Source of the DNA: JAFMJV01 sp963800275 | GTDB taxonomy: Bacteria > Chloroflexota > Limnocylindria > Limnocylindrales > CSP1-4 | Assembly: GCA_963800275.1 (NCBI GenBank) | Contig: CAWDAI010000008.1 | Span: 124,001 to 188,000, forward strand | Direction of reading: 5' to 3' | DNA: 64,000 bases | In this document: positions 26,696-35,245 of the stretch, in pieces | How positions within the stretch are numbered: the stretch's first letter is position 1 | Layout of the letters: each line of letters begins with the position of its first letter | Translations under genes and position numbers: made by a program | The notes under the pieces: generated by a model | Seen by the model: the letters and a program-made list of their open reading frames with translations, nothing else | Database searches by the model: none | What the model was told of the DNA's origin: nothing

Positions 26696-28197
26696 TGACC
26701 ACCCGTTGCCGCATCGCGCCCAGCCCCACCGGGCCGCTGCACATCGGCACCGCCCGCACGGCCCTCTTCAACTACCTCTTCGCACGCAGCACCGGTGGCA
26801 CCTTCGTGCTCCGACTGGAGGACACCGACCGAGCTCGTTCCACGCTCGAATCCGAGCGCGACATCCTCGAGGGCCTGCACTGGCTGGGCCTCGACTGGGA
26901 CGAGGGACCGGAGGTCGCCGGCCGGCCCGCGCGCGGTCCCTTCGGACCCTACCGCCAGTCCGAGCGGGGCGCGCTCTACGAGGAAGCCATCGAGCGGTTG
27001 CTGGCCGAGGACAGGGCCTATCCCTGCTTCTGCACAGCCGACGAGCGAGCGATCGACAAGGAGGCCCATCCCGAGGTCTCCGGCTACAGCGGACGGTGCG
27101 CCGGCCTCACCGAGGCTGAGCGCGCCGCCCGGCGGGCAGAGGGTCGGCAAGCGGTCATCCGGTTTCGCATCGGTGAGGGCATCGTCGAGTTCGACGACCT
27201 GGTGCGCGGCCACATCAGCATCGATACCACGCAGCTCGGCGGCGACCTCGTCATCGCCCGCTCGGACGGCTCGCCGCTCTACCACTTCGTGGTCGTGGTG
27301 GACGACCTGGCCATGGGCATCACGCACGTCATCCGTGGTGAGGACCATCTCTCCAACACGCCCAAGCACGTGCTCCTGTTCCGGGCCCTGGGCGCGGAAC
27401 CGCCGGTCTTCGCGCACCTGCCGCTGATCCTCAACCCGGACCGCTCCAAGATGTCCAAGCGCAAGAGTCAGACCGCGCTCGACGCCTATCGCGCGCAGGG
27501 CTACATCAAGGAGGCCTTCGTCAACCACCTCGCCCTGCTGGGCTGGAGCAGCGGCGACGATGAGGAGCTCTTCAGCCTGGCCCAGCTCGAGGGGCGCTTC
27601 GACCTGTCGCGGGTCCAGCCCTCGGGTGCGGTCTTCGACGCGGAGCGGCTCGATTGGCTCGACGGACAGTGGATCCGGCGCCTGCCGCCAGACGAGCTGG
27701 CGGAGCGAGCCCTGCCCTTCCTGGTCTCGTCGGTGGAGGCGGCGCGGGCCGCCGGCCACACGGTGCGGGTGCCCACGGCCGATGCGCTCGCTCCGCTGCT
27801 GCCCATGGTCACCGAACGGCTGCCGCGCCTCGATGCCATCGGGCCCATGCTCGACTTCGTCTTCATCGAGGACATCGATGTCGACCCGGCCGACCTCGTG
27901 CCCAAGCGCTGGGACGCGGCCACGACGGCCGAGGGGCTGGCCGAGGCGGGGCGAGTGATCGCGGAGCTGGGGCCGGTCGCGTTCGAGGCCGACGAGCTCG
28001 AGCCGCCGCTACGGGCACTGTGCGACGAGCGGGACTGGAAGGTGGGCGACCTCTTCATGGCCATCCGCGTGGCGGTCACCGGCCGGAAGGCCACCCCACC
28101 CCTGTTCGACGTCGTGGTCGCCGTCGGCTACGACACCACGCTCGGCCGCCTGCAGGCGGCCGAGGCACTCGCCGCCGCCGTCATCGCAGAGGAGTAG
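26695..28197 (+). CDS. gltX: Glutamyl-tRNA synthetase
   Basis: A 500-residue class I aminoacyl-tRNA synthetase. The HIGH-type motif is PSPTGPLHIGTARTALFN (residues 9-26) and KMSKR starts at K252. YPCFCTADERAIDKEAHPEVSGYSGRC and FVNHLALLGWSSGDDEELF are typical GluRS segments; the C-terminal anticodon-binding domain is complete (ending about 500). It charges tRNA-Glu and possibly tRNA-Gln in organisms with GatCAB. The ATG at 26695 overlaps the upstream stop. The start is clear because the HIGH motif must lie near the N-terminus. Confidence 0.97.
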   Translation: MTTRCRIAPSPTGPLHIGTARTALFNYLFARSTGGTFVLRLEDTDRARSTLESERDILEGLHWLGLDWDEGPEVAGRPARGPFGPYRQSERGALYEEAIERLLAEDRAYPCFCTADERAIDKEAHPEVSGYSGRCAGLTEAERAARRAEGRQAVIRFRIGEGIVEFDDLVRGHISIDTTQLGGDLVIARSDGSPLYHFVVVVDDLAMGITHVIRGEDHLSNTPKHVLLFRALGAEPPVFAHLPLILNPDRSKMSKRKSQTALDAYRAQGYIKEAFVNHLALLGWSSGDDEELFSLAQLEGRFDLSRVQPSGAVFDAERLDWLDGQWIRRLPPDELAERALPFLVSSVEAARAAGHTVRVPTADALAPLLPMVTERLPRLDAIGPMLDFVFIEDIDVDPADLVPKRWDAATTAEGLAEAGRVIAELGPVAFEADELEPPLRALCDERDWKVGDLFMAIRVAVTGRKATPPLFDVVVAVGYDTTLGRLQAAEALAAAVIAEE

Positions 28198-28200
28198 GAC

Positions 28201-28593
28201 ATGCACCTGGACCGAGACCGATTCGGCGCCTGGCTGAGCCGCTACGTGGAAGCTTGGCGCAGTCGCGACCCCGAGACCATCGGCGACCTCTTCAGCGAGG
28301 ATGGTTCGTATAGCTATCGAGCCGGACAGCAGAACGTCGTCGGCCGCGCCGCCATCGTGGCCTCCTGGCTGGAGGAAGAGGACGACGGCCGCTGGGAGGC
28401 GGCCTATGAGCCGCTGGCCATCGAAGACGAGGTCCACGTGGCGATGGGCGTCACGCGCTACTTCGATGAGGCCGGCGCCGTGCGTGACGAGTACAGCAAC
28501 ATCTTCGTCTGCCGCTTCGATGCCGATGGCCGCTGCCGCGAGTTCAGCGAGTGGTGGATGCGCTCCCCGGGCCCATTGGGCCGGCTCGACTGA
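28201..28593 (+). CDS. NTF2/SnoaL-like domain protein
   Basis: A 130-residue single-domain protein of the NTF2/SnoaL-like fold. RFGAWLSRYVEAWRSRDPETIGDLFSEDGSY is the usual N-terminal helix-strand-helix pattern, with later strands AMGVTRYFDEAGAVRDEYSNIFV. Such proteins bind small hydrophobic ligands or catalyse simple isomerisation or hydration. It lies three bases after gltX and just before the response regulator; no link to either is evident. Confidence 0.75.
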   Translation: MHLDRDRFGAWLSRYVEAWRSRDPETIGDLFSEDGSYSYRAGQQNVVGRAAIVASWLEEEDDGRWEAAYEPLAIEDEVHVAMGVTRYFDEAGAVRDEYSNIFVCRFDADGRCREFSEWWMRSPGPLGRLD

Positions 28594-28595
28594 CG

Positions 28596-29321
28596 GTGCC
28601 CCGCACCATCCTGGTCGTCGAGGACGAGCCGACCCTGCGGGGGACCCTGGCCGAGGCGCTCGAGCAGGACGGGTTGCGCGTGGTGACAGCGGAGGATGGG
28701 CGACAGGCGCTGGAGGTCTTCCGGGCGGAGGCGCCCGATCTCATCCTGCTCGACCTGATGCTGCCGCAGATCGGCGGCATCGAGGTCTGCCGCATCATCC
28801 GCCGTGAGTCGGGCGTGCCCATCATCATGCTCACGGCCAAGGATTGCGAGATCGACAAGGTCGTCGGCCTGGAGCTCGGCGCGGACGACTACGTGACCAA
28901 GCCCTTCAGCCTGCGTGAGCTGCTCGCCCGCATCCGCGCCCGCCTCCGCCGCCTCGACCTCGCCCATGCCCAGGAGGCGGGCAGCGCGACCTCCAGCAGC
29001 GTGGCTCCGGTCAGCCTGGGCGCGGTCACGGTCGATCTCTCCGGACACCGTCTGCTGCGCGACGGGAGCGAGCTGGCCGTCAAGCCCAAGGCCTTCGAGC
29101 TGCTCACGTTCCTGCTGCGCAATCCCGGCCAGGTCTTCAGCCGCGAGCAGTTGCTGGAGAAGGTCTGGGGCTACGACTTTGCGGGCGAGACGCGGACCGT
29201 CGACGTCCACGTCCACTGGCTACGCTCCGCGGTCGAGGCGGACCCCAGCCGGCCCCGCTACCTGCAGACGGTGCGCGGCGTGGGCTACGTGCTGCGCCTG
29301 CCGGAGGACGCGAAGTCCTGA
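28596..29321 (+). CDS. OmpR/PhoB-family response regulator
   Basis: A 241-residue two-component regulator. The receiver domain (residues 1-120) has the acidic pair VVEDEP, phosphoacceptor Asp near residue 50 in LILLDLMLPQ and Lys in VTKPFSL. The C-terminal winged helix (145-235) has KAFELLTFLLRNPGQVFSREQLLEKVWGYDF and RTVDVHVHWLR. It starts at the GTG 28596 and is followed by the sensor kinase. The pst-phoU genes lie 2.2 kb away on the other strand, and a direct-repeat array before pstS has the 11-base spacing of PhoB sites, so it is most likely the phosphate regulator. Confidence 0.93.
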   Translation: MPRTILVVEDEPTLRGTLAEALEQDGLRVVTAEDGRQALEVFRAEAPDLILLDLMLPQIGGIEVCRIIRRESGVPIIMLTAKDCEIDKVVGLELGADDYVTKPFSLRELLARIRARLRRLDLAHAQEAGSATSSSVAPVSLGAVTVDLSGHRLLRDGSELAVKPKAFELLTFLLRNPGQVFSREQLLEKVWGYDFAGETRTVDVHVHWLRSAVEADPSRPRYLQTVRGVGYVLRLPEDAKS

Positions 29322-29393
29322 CAGGGCTCGCCCGCTGCGGCGACCTGGTCGCGCCGACCCGGAGGCCGTCCCGCGCCCGCATATGCTACGGAG

Positions 29394-30431
29394 ATGGCAG
29401 CCCAGGCCTCCCGCACCCTCTCCGAATCCGAGCTCGCGCTCATCGCCGACCACGCCGCCCTCGGGCTGATCCGTCTCGATCGATCGCTGCGCGTGGCCAG
29501 CGCCAACGAGGCCGCCCATCGCGTGCTGGGACGCCGGCCGGGGTCGCTCATCGGCCGGACCCTCATGGAGACCTTCGTCGACCATCGCCTCGAGGAGCTG
29601 GTCGCGGCCGCTGCGGCCGGCGAGAGCGGCCTCTACCAGTCGGACGCCCTCGAGCACACCAGCATCCTCGTGCGCGCGCGGCCGGCCGAGGGCGGTGGCT
29701 CGTGGGTGACCATCGAGAACGTGACCGAGCTGGTGCGCCTGCGACGCATCCGCAGCGAGTTCATCGACAACCTCAGCCACGAGCTGCGGACCCCGCTGGC
29801 CAACGTCCGCCTCCTGACCGAGATGCTGCTCGACGACCTGGAGGACGAGGATGTCTCGATGCGCGTGCGTGAGCGCGTGGCGACCATCGACATCGAGACC
29901 GGCCACCTGGTCCAGATGATCAACGAGCTGCTCGACCTCTCGCGCATCGAGCAGACAGCTACCTCGGTCCGCCACGACGAGGTGCAGGTGCTACCGCTGG
30001 TGGCAGCGTCCATGCGCCGGCTGCGCACGTTCGCCGAGCGCCAGGGCGTGGTGCTCATCGAGCTGGTGCCGGACGACCTGCCGCCGGTGCGAGGAGACGA
30101 GGAGCGCCTGGACCAGCTGCTCATGAACCTGTTGCACAACGCCATCAAGTTCTCGCCCGAGGGCGGCACGGTCACCGTCACCACCGACGAGCATCCCGAC
30201 GGCGTGGTCATCTCGGTCGCCGACCAGGGCATGGGCATCCCGCGCAAGGACCGGGCGCGCGTCTTCGAGCGCTTCTACAAGGTCGATCGCGCACGTCAGC
30301 GCGGCCAGGGCGGGACCGGTCTGGGCCTGGCCATCGCGCGCCACATCGCGGAGGCGCACGGCGGTCGCATCTGGCTCGAATCGGAGGAGGGCGTGGGCTC
30401 GACCTTCAGCTTCTCGCTGCCCTTCGCCTGA
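29394..30431 (+). CDS. PAS-domain sensor histidine kinase, PhoR-like, soluble
   Basis: A 345-residue kinase for the preceding regulator. It has a PAS domain (residues 15-105), the HisKA dimerisation box FIDNLSHELRTPLANV with phospho-His at 129, and an ATP domain with N box NLLHNAIKFS, G1 VADQGMGIP, F FERFYKV and G2 GGTGLGLAIARHI. No membrane helix is present, unlike classical PhoR; the kinase is therefore probably cytoplasmic and may sense phosphate through PstSCAB-PhoU. About 70 bases separate it from the regulator gene. Starting at the ATG 29394 leaves a complete PAS domain. Confidence 0.92.
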   Translation: MAAQASRTLSESELALIADHAALGLIRLDRSLRVASANEAAHRVLGRRPGSLIGRTLMETFVDHRLEELVAAAAAGESGLYQSDALEHTSILVRARPAEGGGSWVTIENVTELVRLRRIRSEFIDNLSHELRTPLANVRLLTEMLLDDLEDEDVSMRVRERVATIDIETGHLVQMINELLDLSRIEQTATSVRHDEVQVLPLVAASMRRLRTFAERQGVVLIELVPDDLPPVRGDEERLDQLLMNLLHNAIKFSPEGGTVTVTTDEHPDGVVISVADQGMGIPRKDRARVFERFYKVDRARQRGQGGTGLGLAIARHIAEAHGGRIWLESEEGVGSTFSFSLPFA

Positions 30432-30458
30432 TCGGCAGCCGCCCCATCGCAGCCCCGG

Positions 30459-30971
30459 TCAGGCCTCCTTGAGCAGGTCCGGCGGGACCAGCCAGCGCAG
30501 CTCGCCCTCACCATCGCCCAGCTTGGTCTGGAGATCGACGGTGGCCAGCGCCCCCTTGCGCATGCCGATCCCGGCCGTGTCGATGAGATACGAGAGCAGC
30601 GCGGACAGGTCGGGATCGTGGCCCACGAACATGACCTCGCGCCCGCCCGACTCGTCGAGCAGGGCCCACAGCTCACGCTTGCCGAAGCCCGCCCCCAGGC
30701 GTGGGTCCGTGCGGAAGGTCATGCCCAGGGCCTCGGCCACGATCTCTGCGGTCTGCCGAGCCCGGACGAGTGGGCTGGAGACGATGACGTCGGGACGCAC
30801 CCCGTGGGCCGCCAGGAAGGCCCCCAGTCGAGCGGCCTGACCGCGACCCTTGCTGGTCAGCGGCCGCAGGTCGTCATCGCCGATCCACTCGAAGGCATCG
30901 CCGGCGTGCGCATGACGCAGCAGGTGGACGCGGACGTGGTCGTGGTCGTGGTCGGGGCGTGGATCAGGCAT
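30459..30971 (-). CDS. SixA-like phosphohistidine phosphatase/histidine phosphatase
   Basis: A 170-residue phosphatase of the histidine-phosphatase superfamily. The active-site RH motif is VHLLRHAHAGDAF (near residues 15-27), with the second His in MFVGHDPDLSALL near 117-129. SixA acts on phosphohistidine of two-component phosphorelays, and several homologues act on small phosphates. The N-terminus is His/Asp-rich (HDHDH). Start at ATG 30971 gives the RHA motif near the N-terminus. It is the last gene of a run beginning at pstS, which suggests a link to phosphate signalling. Confidence 0.85.
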   Translation of the reverse strand: MPDPRPDHDHDHVRVHLLRHAHAGDAFEWIGDDDLRPLTSKGRGQAARLGAFLAAHGVRPDVIVSSPLVRARQTAEIVAEALGMTFRTDPRLGAGFGKRELWALLDESGGREVMFVGHDPDLSALLSYLIDTAGIGMRKGALATVDLQTKLGDGEGELRWLVPPDLLKEA

Positions 30972-31060
30972 CGGGTGCCTAGGGTCGCACGTCGGAGGGG
31001 CCAGGGGAAGAGGCCCCCCGGTGACGTGGGGCATCGAGCGGGGCAAGGGGCCTGGCCATG

Positions 31061-31537
31061 TCAGCCGACGGTATGCTGTCGCCGCCGGACGCGCAGGAAG
31101 CGATCGATGCGCTCGCCGATGAGCCGCAGCACCTGCCGATAGGCCTCGAGCTGCTCTTCCTCGCTGCCCTCGGCCGCGGACGGATCGTCATAGCCCCAGT
31201 GGTCGCGCTGGCCCTCGCCGGGGAAGACCGGGCACTCCCCGCGGGCACGGTCGCAGACCGTGATGACCAAGTCGAACCTGCGGCCCATGAACTCCTGCAC
31301 CGACTTGGAGCGCAAGCCCTCGGTGGGCAGGCCGGCCTCCTCCAGCACCTGCAGGGTCTGCGGTCGGACGGCTCCTGGCCGGGTCCCCGCCGAGAAGGCC
31401 TCGTAATCGTCACCGCCCCTGGCTCGCAGCAAGGCCTCGGCCATGATCGAGCGGGCCGAGTTGTGGGTGCACACGAACAGCACCGAGGTGGCGGCTGTTC
31501 CCGGCTCCGCGCGCTCGAACGCATCGATCCCGCTCAC
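31061..31537 (-). CDS. arsC: Arsenate reductase, thioredoxin-linked LMW-PTPase type
   Basis: A 158-residue reductase of the low-molecular-weight phosphatase fold. The catalytic loop is CTHNSARS (C23, R29), and the two further redox cysteines for the disulfide relay are C95 and C102 in VCDRARGECPVFPG; DHWGYDDPS supplies the general acid. It reduces arsenate to arsenite. It lies directly after phoU with an ATGA overlap, in the pst operon. Arsenate is a phosphate mimic taken up by Pst systems, so this position makes biological sense. No arsenite pump is in the window. Confidence 0.9.
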   Translation of the reverse strand: MSGIDAFERAEPGTAATSVLFVCTHNSARSIMAEALLRARGGDDYEAFSAGTRPGAVRPQTLQVLEEAGLPTEGLRSKSVQEFMGRRFDLVITVCDRARGECPVFPGEGQRDHWGYDDPSAAEGSEEEQLEAYRQVLRLIGERIDRFLRVRRRQHTVG

Positions 31538-32313
31538 GGGTTGAGGTCTTCGACCTCCCCGGTGGCGAGGAAGACGATGTCCTCCGCGATGTTGGTGACA
31601 CGGTCGCCGGTGCGTTCCAGGTAGTGGGCGGCGAAGAGCACGCGCGCTCCCGGATCGACGTTGGCCGGGTCCTGCTGCATGAGCTCGATGGTCTGGGCGA
31701 AGATCGCGTGGTAGAGGTCGTCCACGTCGTCGTCCTTGGCGGCCACCGCCCGAGCCAGCTCGACATCGACATCGATCACGGCGGTGAGCACATCGCGTAC
31801 CTGCTGGGCGACCATGCGCCCCAGCTGGGGCAGCCGCTCCTGCGACCCGAGCGGCGGCAGGGGCGCCAGCTTGCGTGCCTGCTTGGCCACGGACGAGGCG
31901 TGGTCGCCCATGCGCTCCAGGTTGAAGGCCACGTGGTCGAGCGCCATCAGGAAGCGCAGGTCGCGCGCCACCGGCTGCTCCTTGACGATGGTGGTGGTGA
32001 TGAGCTCGGAGACGAGCTCCATCTCTGCGTTGAGGGATTCGTCGCTGGTGATGACCTCCAGGGCCGCATCCACATCGTGTGACTCCAACGCCTCCACCGC
32101 GGCCAGGTGGCGTTCGGCGACCATGCTGCCCATGCGCAGGATGCCGTCCTTGATGCGCTGCTCGAGCAGGTTCATGGACTCGCGCGTGTACGGTCGCGGG
32201 ACCTCCGGCAGCGGGCGTTCGGGAGGGACGTCGGTCGGTCGACCGGGGTGCTCATCTGGCGGCGGCGCCGCCTCGTTGGGATCGGCCGGGTGGCGGCCGG
32301 TGGGATCGGTCAT
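31534..32313 (-). CDS. phoU: Phosphate uptake regulator PhoU
   Basis: A 259-residue regulator, two PhoU helical-bundle domains (about residues 45-140 and 150-250). Metal-binding patterns are present: EMELVSELITTTIV with FLMALDHVAFNLERMGDHA in the first repeat and ARVLFAAHYLERTGDRVTNIAED in the second. The first 45 residues are a Pro/Asp-rich extension. It inhibits Pst and signalling when phosphate is plentiful. The ATG 32313 follows GAGGAAGGAAG; a TTG at 32334 is an alternative. The stop overlaps arsC start. Downstream of pstB by 17 bases. Confidence 0.95.
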   Translation of the reverse strand: MTDPTGRHPADPNEAAPPPDEHPGRPTDVPPERPLPEVPRPYTRESMNLLEQRIKDGILRMGSMVAERHLAAVEALESHDVDAALEVITSDESLNAEMELVSELITTTIVKEQPVARDLRFLMALDHVAFNLERMGDHASSVAKQARKLAPLPPLGSQERLPQLGRMVAQQVRDVLTAVIDVDVELARAVAAKDDDVDDLYHAIFAQTIELMQQDPANVDPGARVLFAAHYLERTGDRVTNIAEDIVFLATGEVEDLNP

Positions 32314-32330
32314 CGGTGTCGCTTCCTTCC

Positions 32331-33239
32331 TCAACCGAAGCGACCGGAGACGTAGTCCTCGGTCAACTGGTGCTTGGGATTGGTGAAGATCTGGTCGGTC
32401 GAGCCCATCTCCACGATGTAGCCGGCGCGGTCCTCGCCCATGGTCATGAAGACCGTCTCGTCAGAAGCGCGCGCAGCCTGCTGCATGTTGTGGGTCACGA
32501 TCAGGATGGTGAACTCGGAGCGCAGCTCGAACATGAGCTCCTCGATCCTGAGGGTCGCGACCGGGTCCAGGGCCGAGCAGGGCTCATCCATCAGGATGAC
32601 GTCCGGCTCGACGGCGATGGCGCGAGCGATGCACAGGCGCTGCTGCTGACCGCCAGAGAGGGCCGTGCCGGGCTGGTCGAGCTTGTCCTTGACCTCGTCC
32701 CAGATGGCTGCTCGCCGCAGGCTCTTCTCGACCAGCTCGTCCTTGTCGCCCTTGTAGCCCGAGATGCGGGCACCGAAGAGGATGTTCTCGCGGATCGACT
32801 TGGGGAAGGGGTTCGGCTTCTGGAAGACCATGCCGATCCGGCGACGCACCTCCACCGGGTCCACGCGGTCGTCGTTGAGGTCCACGCCGTGGTACTTGAT
32901 CGAGCCGGTGATGTGGGCCGCTGGGACCAGGTCGTTCATGCGGTTGAACCAGCGCAGCAGCGTGGACTTGCCGCAGCCGGACGGGCCGATGAAGGCGGTG
33001 ATGCGGTTCATGGGGATGGTCATGGTGACGTCGCGCACGGCCCGGAAGTCGCCGTAGTAGCAGTTGAGGTCCTCGACCTCGAAGAGGGCCGGGGTGTCGG
33101 CGGCCGCTAGCTGCTTGCCACCACCGCCGACGTCCACCTTCATCCTGGACATGGCACGGACGCGCTGGCCCGACTCCTTGGCCCGGTCCGCCTTCACGTC
33201 GGCCGCCACTGGGCCGCTCGTGCGCTGTGCTTGGCTCAT
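32331..33239 (-). CDS. pstB: Phosphate ABC transporter ATP-binding protein
   Basis: A 302-residue ATPase. Walker A GPSGCGKST, Q-loop MVFQKPNPFPKSI (the latter a PstB hallmark), signature LSGGQQQRLCIARAI, Walker B ILMDEPCSALDP, and switch His in THNMQQAA. The N-terminal 45 residues before the ABC domain (rich in Ala/Gly/Lys) are an extension not seen in E. coli PstB. The ATG at 33239 comes just after the pstA stop. It powers phosphate import through PstAC. Confidence 0.96.
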   Translation of the reverse strand: MSQAQRTSGPVAADVKADRAKESGQRVRAMSRMKVDVGGGGKQLAAADTPALFEVEDLNCYYGDFRAVRDVTMTIPMNRITAFIGPSGCGKSTLLRWFNRMNDLVPAAHITGSIKYHGVDLNDDRVDPVEVRRRIGMVFQKPNPFPKSIRENILFGARISGYKGDKDELVEKSLRRAAIWDEVKDKLDQPGTALSGGQQQRLCIARAIAVEPDVILMDEPCSALDPVATLRIEELMFELRSEFTILIVTHNMQQAARASDETVFMTMGEDRAGYIVEMGSTDQIFTNPKHQLTEDYVSGRFG

Positions 33240-33244
33240 CGGGC

Positions 33245-34195
33245 TCACCACTTCCTTGCGTATCGATTTCTGAGATAGATGGCCACGGCGTTGATCATGA
33301 TGATGATGGCCAGCAGGACCACGATGGCGGCCGCCGTCAGCGAGCGGAAGGCGGGTTGGGGCAGGCGCGACCAGTCGTAGATCAGCGTCGGCAGCGAGGT
33401 GTAGGGACCCATCAGCTGGTCGATGATGGAGACGTTGGAGGCGGTCGCGAAGGAGCCGGCCACGGCGCCCACCAACAGCAGCGGGGCGGTCTCGCCGAAG
33501 GCGCGTGCAAGGGTCAGGATGATGCCGGTGAGGATGCCCGGCGCGGCATACGGCAGGACATGCGAGCGGATGACCTCCCAGCGGGTGGCGCCGACGCCGA
33601 AGCCGGCCTCGCGGATGCTCGCCGGCACGGCGCGCAGGGCTTCCGCCGTCACGATCATGGTGATGGGCAGGACCAGCACCGCCAGGGTGAGGCCGCCGGA
33701 GACGACCGTCCGACCGCCCGTCAGCGGCGCGGCCACGATGACGAAGAAGAAGAGGCCCAGGATGCCGTAGACCACTGCCGGTACTCCGGCCAGGTTGCGG
33801 ATGACCGTGTTGAGCGTGCGGCTGAGCAGGTTGTCCGGGGCGTATTCCTCGAGGTAGATGGCGCCGGCCACACCGATCGGCAGCGACAGCAGCGAGACCA
33901 CGACCATCATGATCAGCGAGCCCAGGATGCCCTGGCCCACGCCGGCCTTCTCCGGGTCGGAGCTGGTCGGGCTGACGAGGATGTCGATCACGCCACGCGC
34001 CTGCCAGGCCGGCAGCGACACGATGACCTGGCTGACGATGAGCCAGACGAGGAAGAAGAAGGCGATGAACAGGGACAGCACGAGGAAGGCTTCCCACACG
34101 CGGCTGCGCCAGTCGAGACCCCTGCCCTCGAGCGCACGGCGGACCGATTCCTGCACCTCCGGGCCGCTGCCGAGGCTGCCCGGGCGACCGGCCAC
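33245..34195 (-). CDS. pstA: Phosphate ABC transporter permease PstA
   Basis: A 316-residue membrane subunit with six core helices. AVPASIREAGFGVGATRWEVI contains the EAA-loop of the family, and IRNLAGVPAVVYGILGLFFF plus FGETAPLLLVGAVAG are typical PstA segments. It starts at a GTG directly adjoining the pstC stop and is followed after 5 bases by pstB. It forms the channel with PstC. Confidence 0.95.
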   Translation of the reverse strand: MAGRPGSLGSGPEVQESVRRALEGRGLDWRSRVWEAFLVLSLFIAFFFLVWLIVSQVIVSLPAWQARGVIDILVSPTSSDPEKAGVGQGILGSLIMMVVVSLLSLPIGVAGAIYLEEYAPDNLLSRTLNTVIRNLAGVPAVVYGILGLFFFVIVAAPLTGGRTVVSGGLTLAVLVLPITMIVTAEALRAVPASIREAGFGVGATRWEVIRSHVLPYAAPGILTGIILTLARAFGETAPLLLVGAVAGSFATASNVSIIDQLMGPYTSLPTLIYDWSRLPQPAFRSLTAAAIVVLLAIIIMINAVAIYLRNRYARKW

Positions 34196-35143
34196 CTAGA
34201 CGGCTCCCTTCCGGCGCATCCGGCGCACGTAGCTCTCGCTGATGAGGTTGAGGGTCAGGGTCATGGCGAAGAGCAGCAGGCCCACGAAGAAGAGGCTGTA
34301 GTACTGCGGTCCGGTGGTGGTCTGGTCGGAGCCGATGGCCAGGGCGACCATGGCGGCGGTCATCGTCTGGCCCGGCAGGCAGGCATCGATGATGCGGGTG
34401 CCGCCACCCACACCGCCGGCGGCGATCGACACGATCATGGTCTCGCCGATGGCCCGGGAAAGGCCGATGATCATGGCCGCCACGAGTCCCGAGACGGCGG
34501 CCGGGAAGACCACCCGCAGGACCGTCGTGCGCTTGGTGGCGCCCAGCCCGGACGAGGCCTCCCGCAGGGCGTTGGGCACCGCGTACAGGGCATCCTCGGA
34601 GACGCTCGCGACCAGCGGCGTGATGAGGATGCCCACGGCCACACCGGCGGAGGCCATGCTGAAGATGGGTGGCTTGAGCCCCTGCACCAGGTCGCAGACG
34701 GGGGAGATGAGGTTGGGGCTCAGCACCGTGAGCGCGAAGAAGCCCAGGACCACGCTGGGGATGGCGGCCAGGATCTCCAGCATCGGCTTGAGCGTGCCGC
34801 GCAGGCGCGGCGAGGCGTACTCCGCGAGGTAGATGGCCGCGCCCAGGCCCAGCGGCACGGCGATGAGCATGCCGACGGCGGAGATGATGGTCGTGCCGAT
34901 GAGCAGCGTGGGGATGTCGTAGCGGTTGGAGCGCGGCTCCCACACACCGTTGAACAGCTGGTCCAGCTGCACCTCGGACAGGAAGATGAGCGAGTCCTGC
35001 AGGAGGGCCCAGATGATGCCGACGGTGATGAGGATGGCCAGCGCCGCAGACAGGAAGAAGAGCCTGCGCAGGATCCGCTGCGTGCGCGCACGCCGGGGAT
35101 CGACCCGCAGGTCTTCGAGGCCGAGTGGTCGCTGGCTGGTCAT
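34196..35143 (-). CDS. pstC: Phosphate ABC transporter permease PstC
   Basis: A 315-residue membrane subunit. EYASPRLRGTLKPMLEILAA, VVLGFFALTVLSP, and ALREASSGLGATKRTTVLRVV (EAA loop) fit PstC. A signal is not needed; the first helix is at residues 30-50. It lies between pstS (with a 102-base gap holding a strong hairpin) and pstA. Also shows GLSRAIGETMIVSIAAGG, the coupling segment conserved between PstC and PstA. Confidence 0.95.
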   Translation of the reverse strand: MTSQRPLGLEDLRVDPRRARTQRILRRLFFLSAALAILITVGIIWALLQDSLIFLSEVQLDQLFNGVWEPRSNRYDIPTLLIGTTIISAVGMLIAVPLGLGAAIYLAEYASPRLRGTLKPMLEILAAIPSVVLGFFALTVLSPNLISPVCDLVQGLKPPIFSMASAGVAVGILITPLVASVSEDALYAVPNALREASSGLGATKRTTVLRVVFPAAVSGLVAAMIIGLSRAIGETMIVSIAAGGVGGGTRIIDACLPGQTMTAAMVALAIGSDQTTTGPQYYSLFFVGLLLFAMTLTLNLISESYVRRMRRKGAV

Positions 35144-35183
35144 CGTGGCGAGTGTCGCCTTCGCTCGAGCGTAGGGAGGGCCG

Positions 35184-35217
35184 GAGGGCCGGGCTCCGGG
35201 ACGAGAGCCCGGCCCTC
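35184..35217 (-). terminator. Perfect 13-base hairpin between pstS and pstC
   Basis: Arms at 35184-35196 and 35205-35217 pair perfectly around an eight-base loop. The hairpin lies after the pstS stop in the direction of transcription and before pstC. No T-run follows, so it may be a partial terminator or an RNA-stabilising element that raises PstS over the membrane subunits. Confidence 0.6.
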
Positions 35218-35245
35218 GGACGGCCTCAGGAGCGGGACTTGGGTG

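Noticed and set aside
32331..34943. A very long open frame (870 codons) covering pstB and pstA/pstC regions.
   Set aside because: Only its last 302 codons are pstB. The rest is an antisense-free high-GC shadow in the wrong frame over pstA and pstC, which are clear in their own frames.
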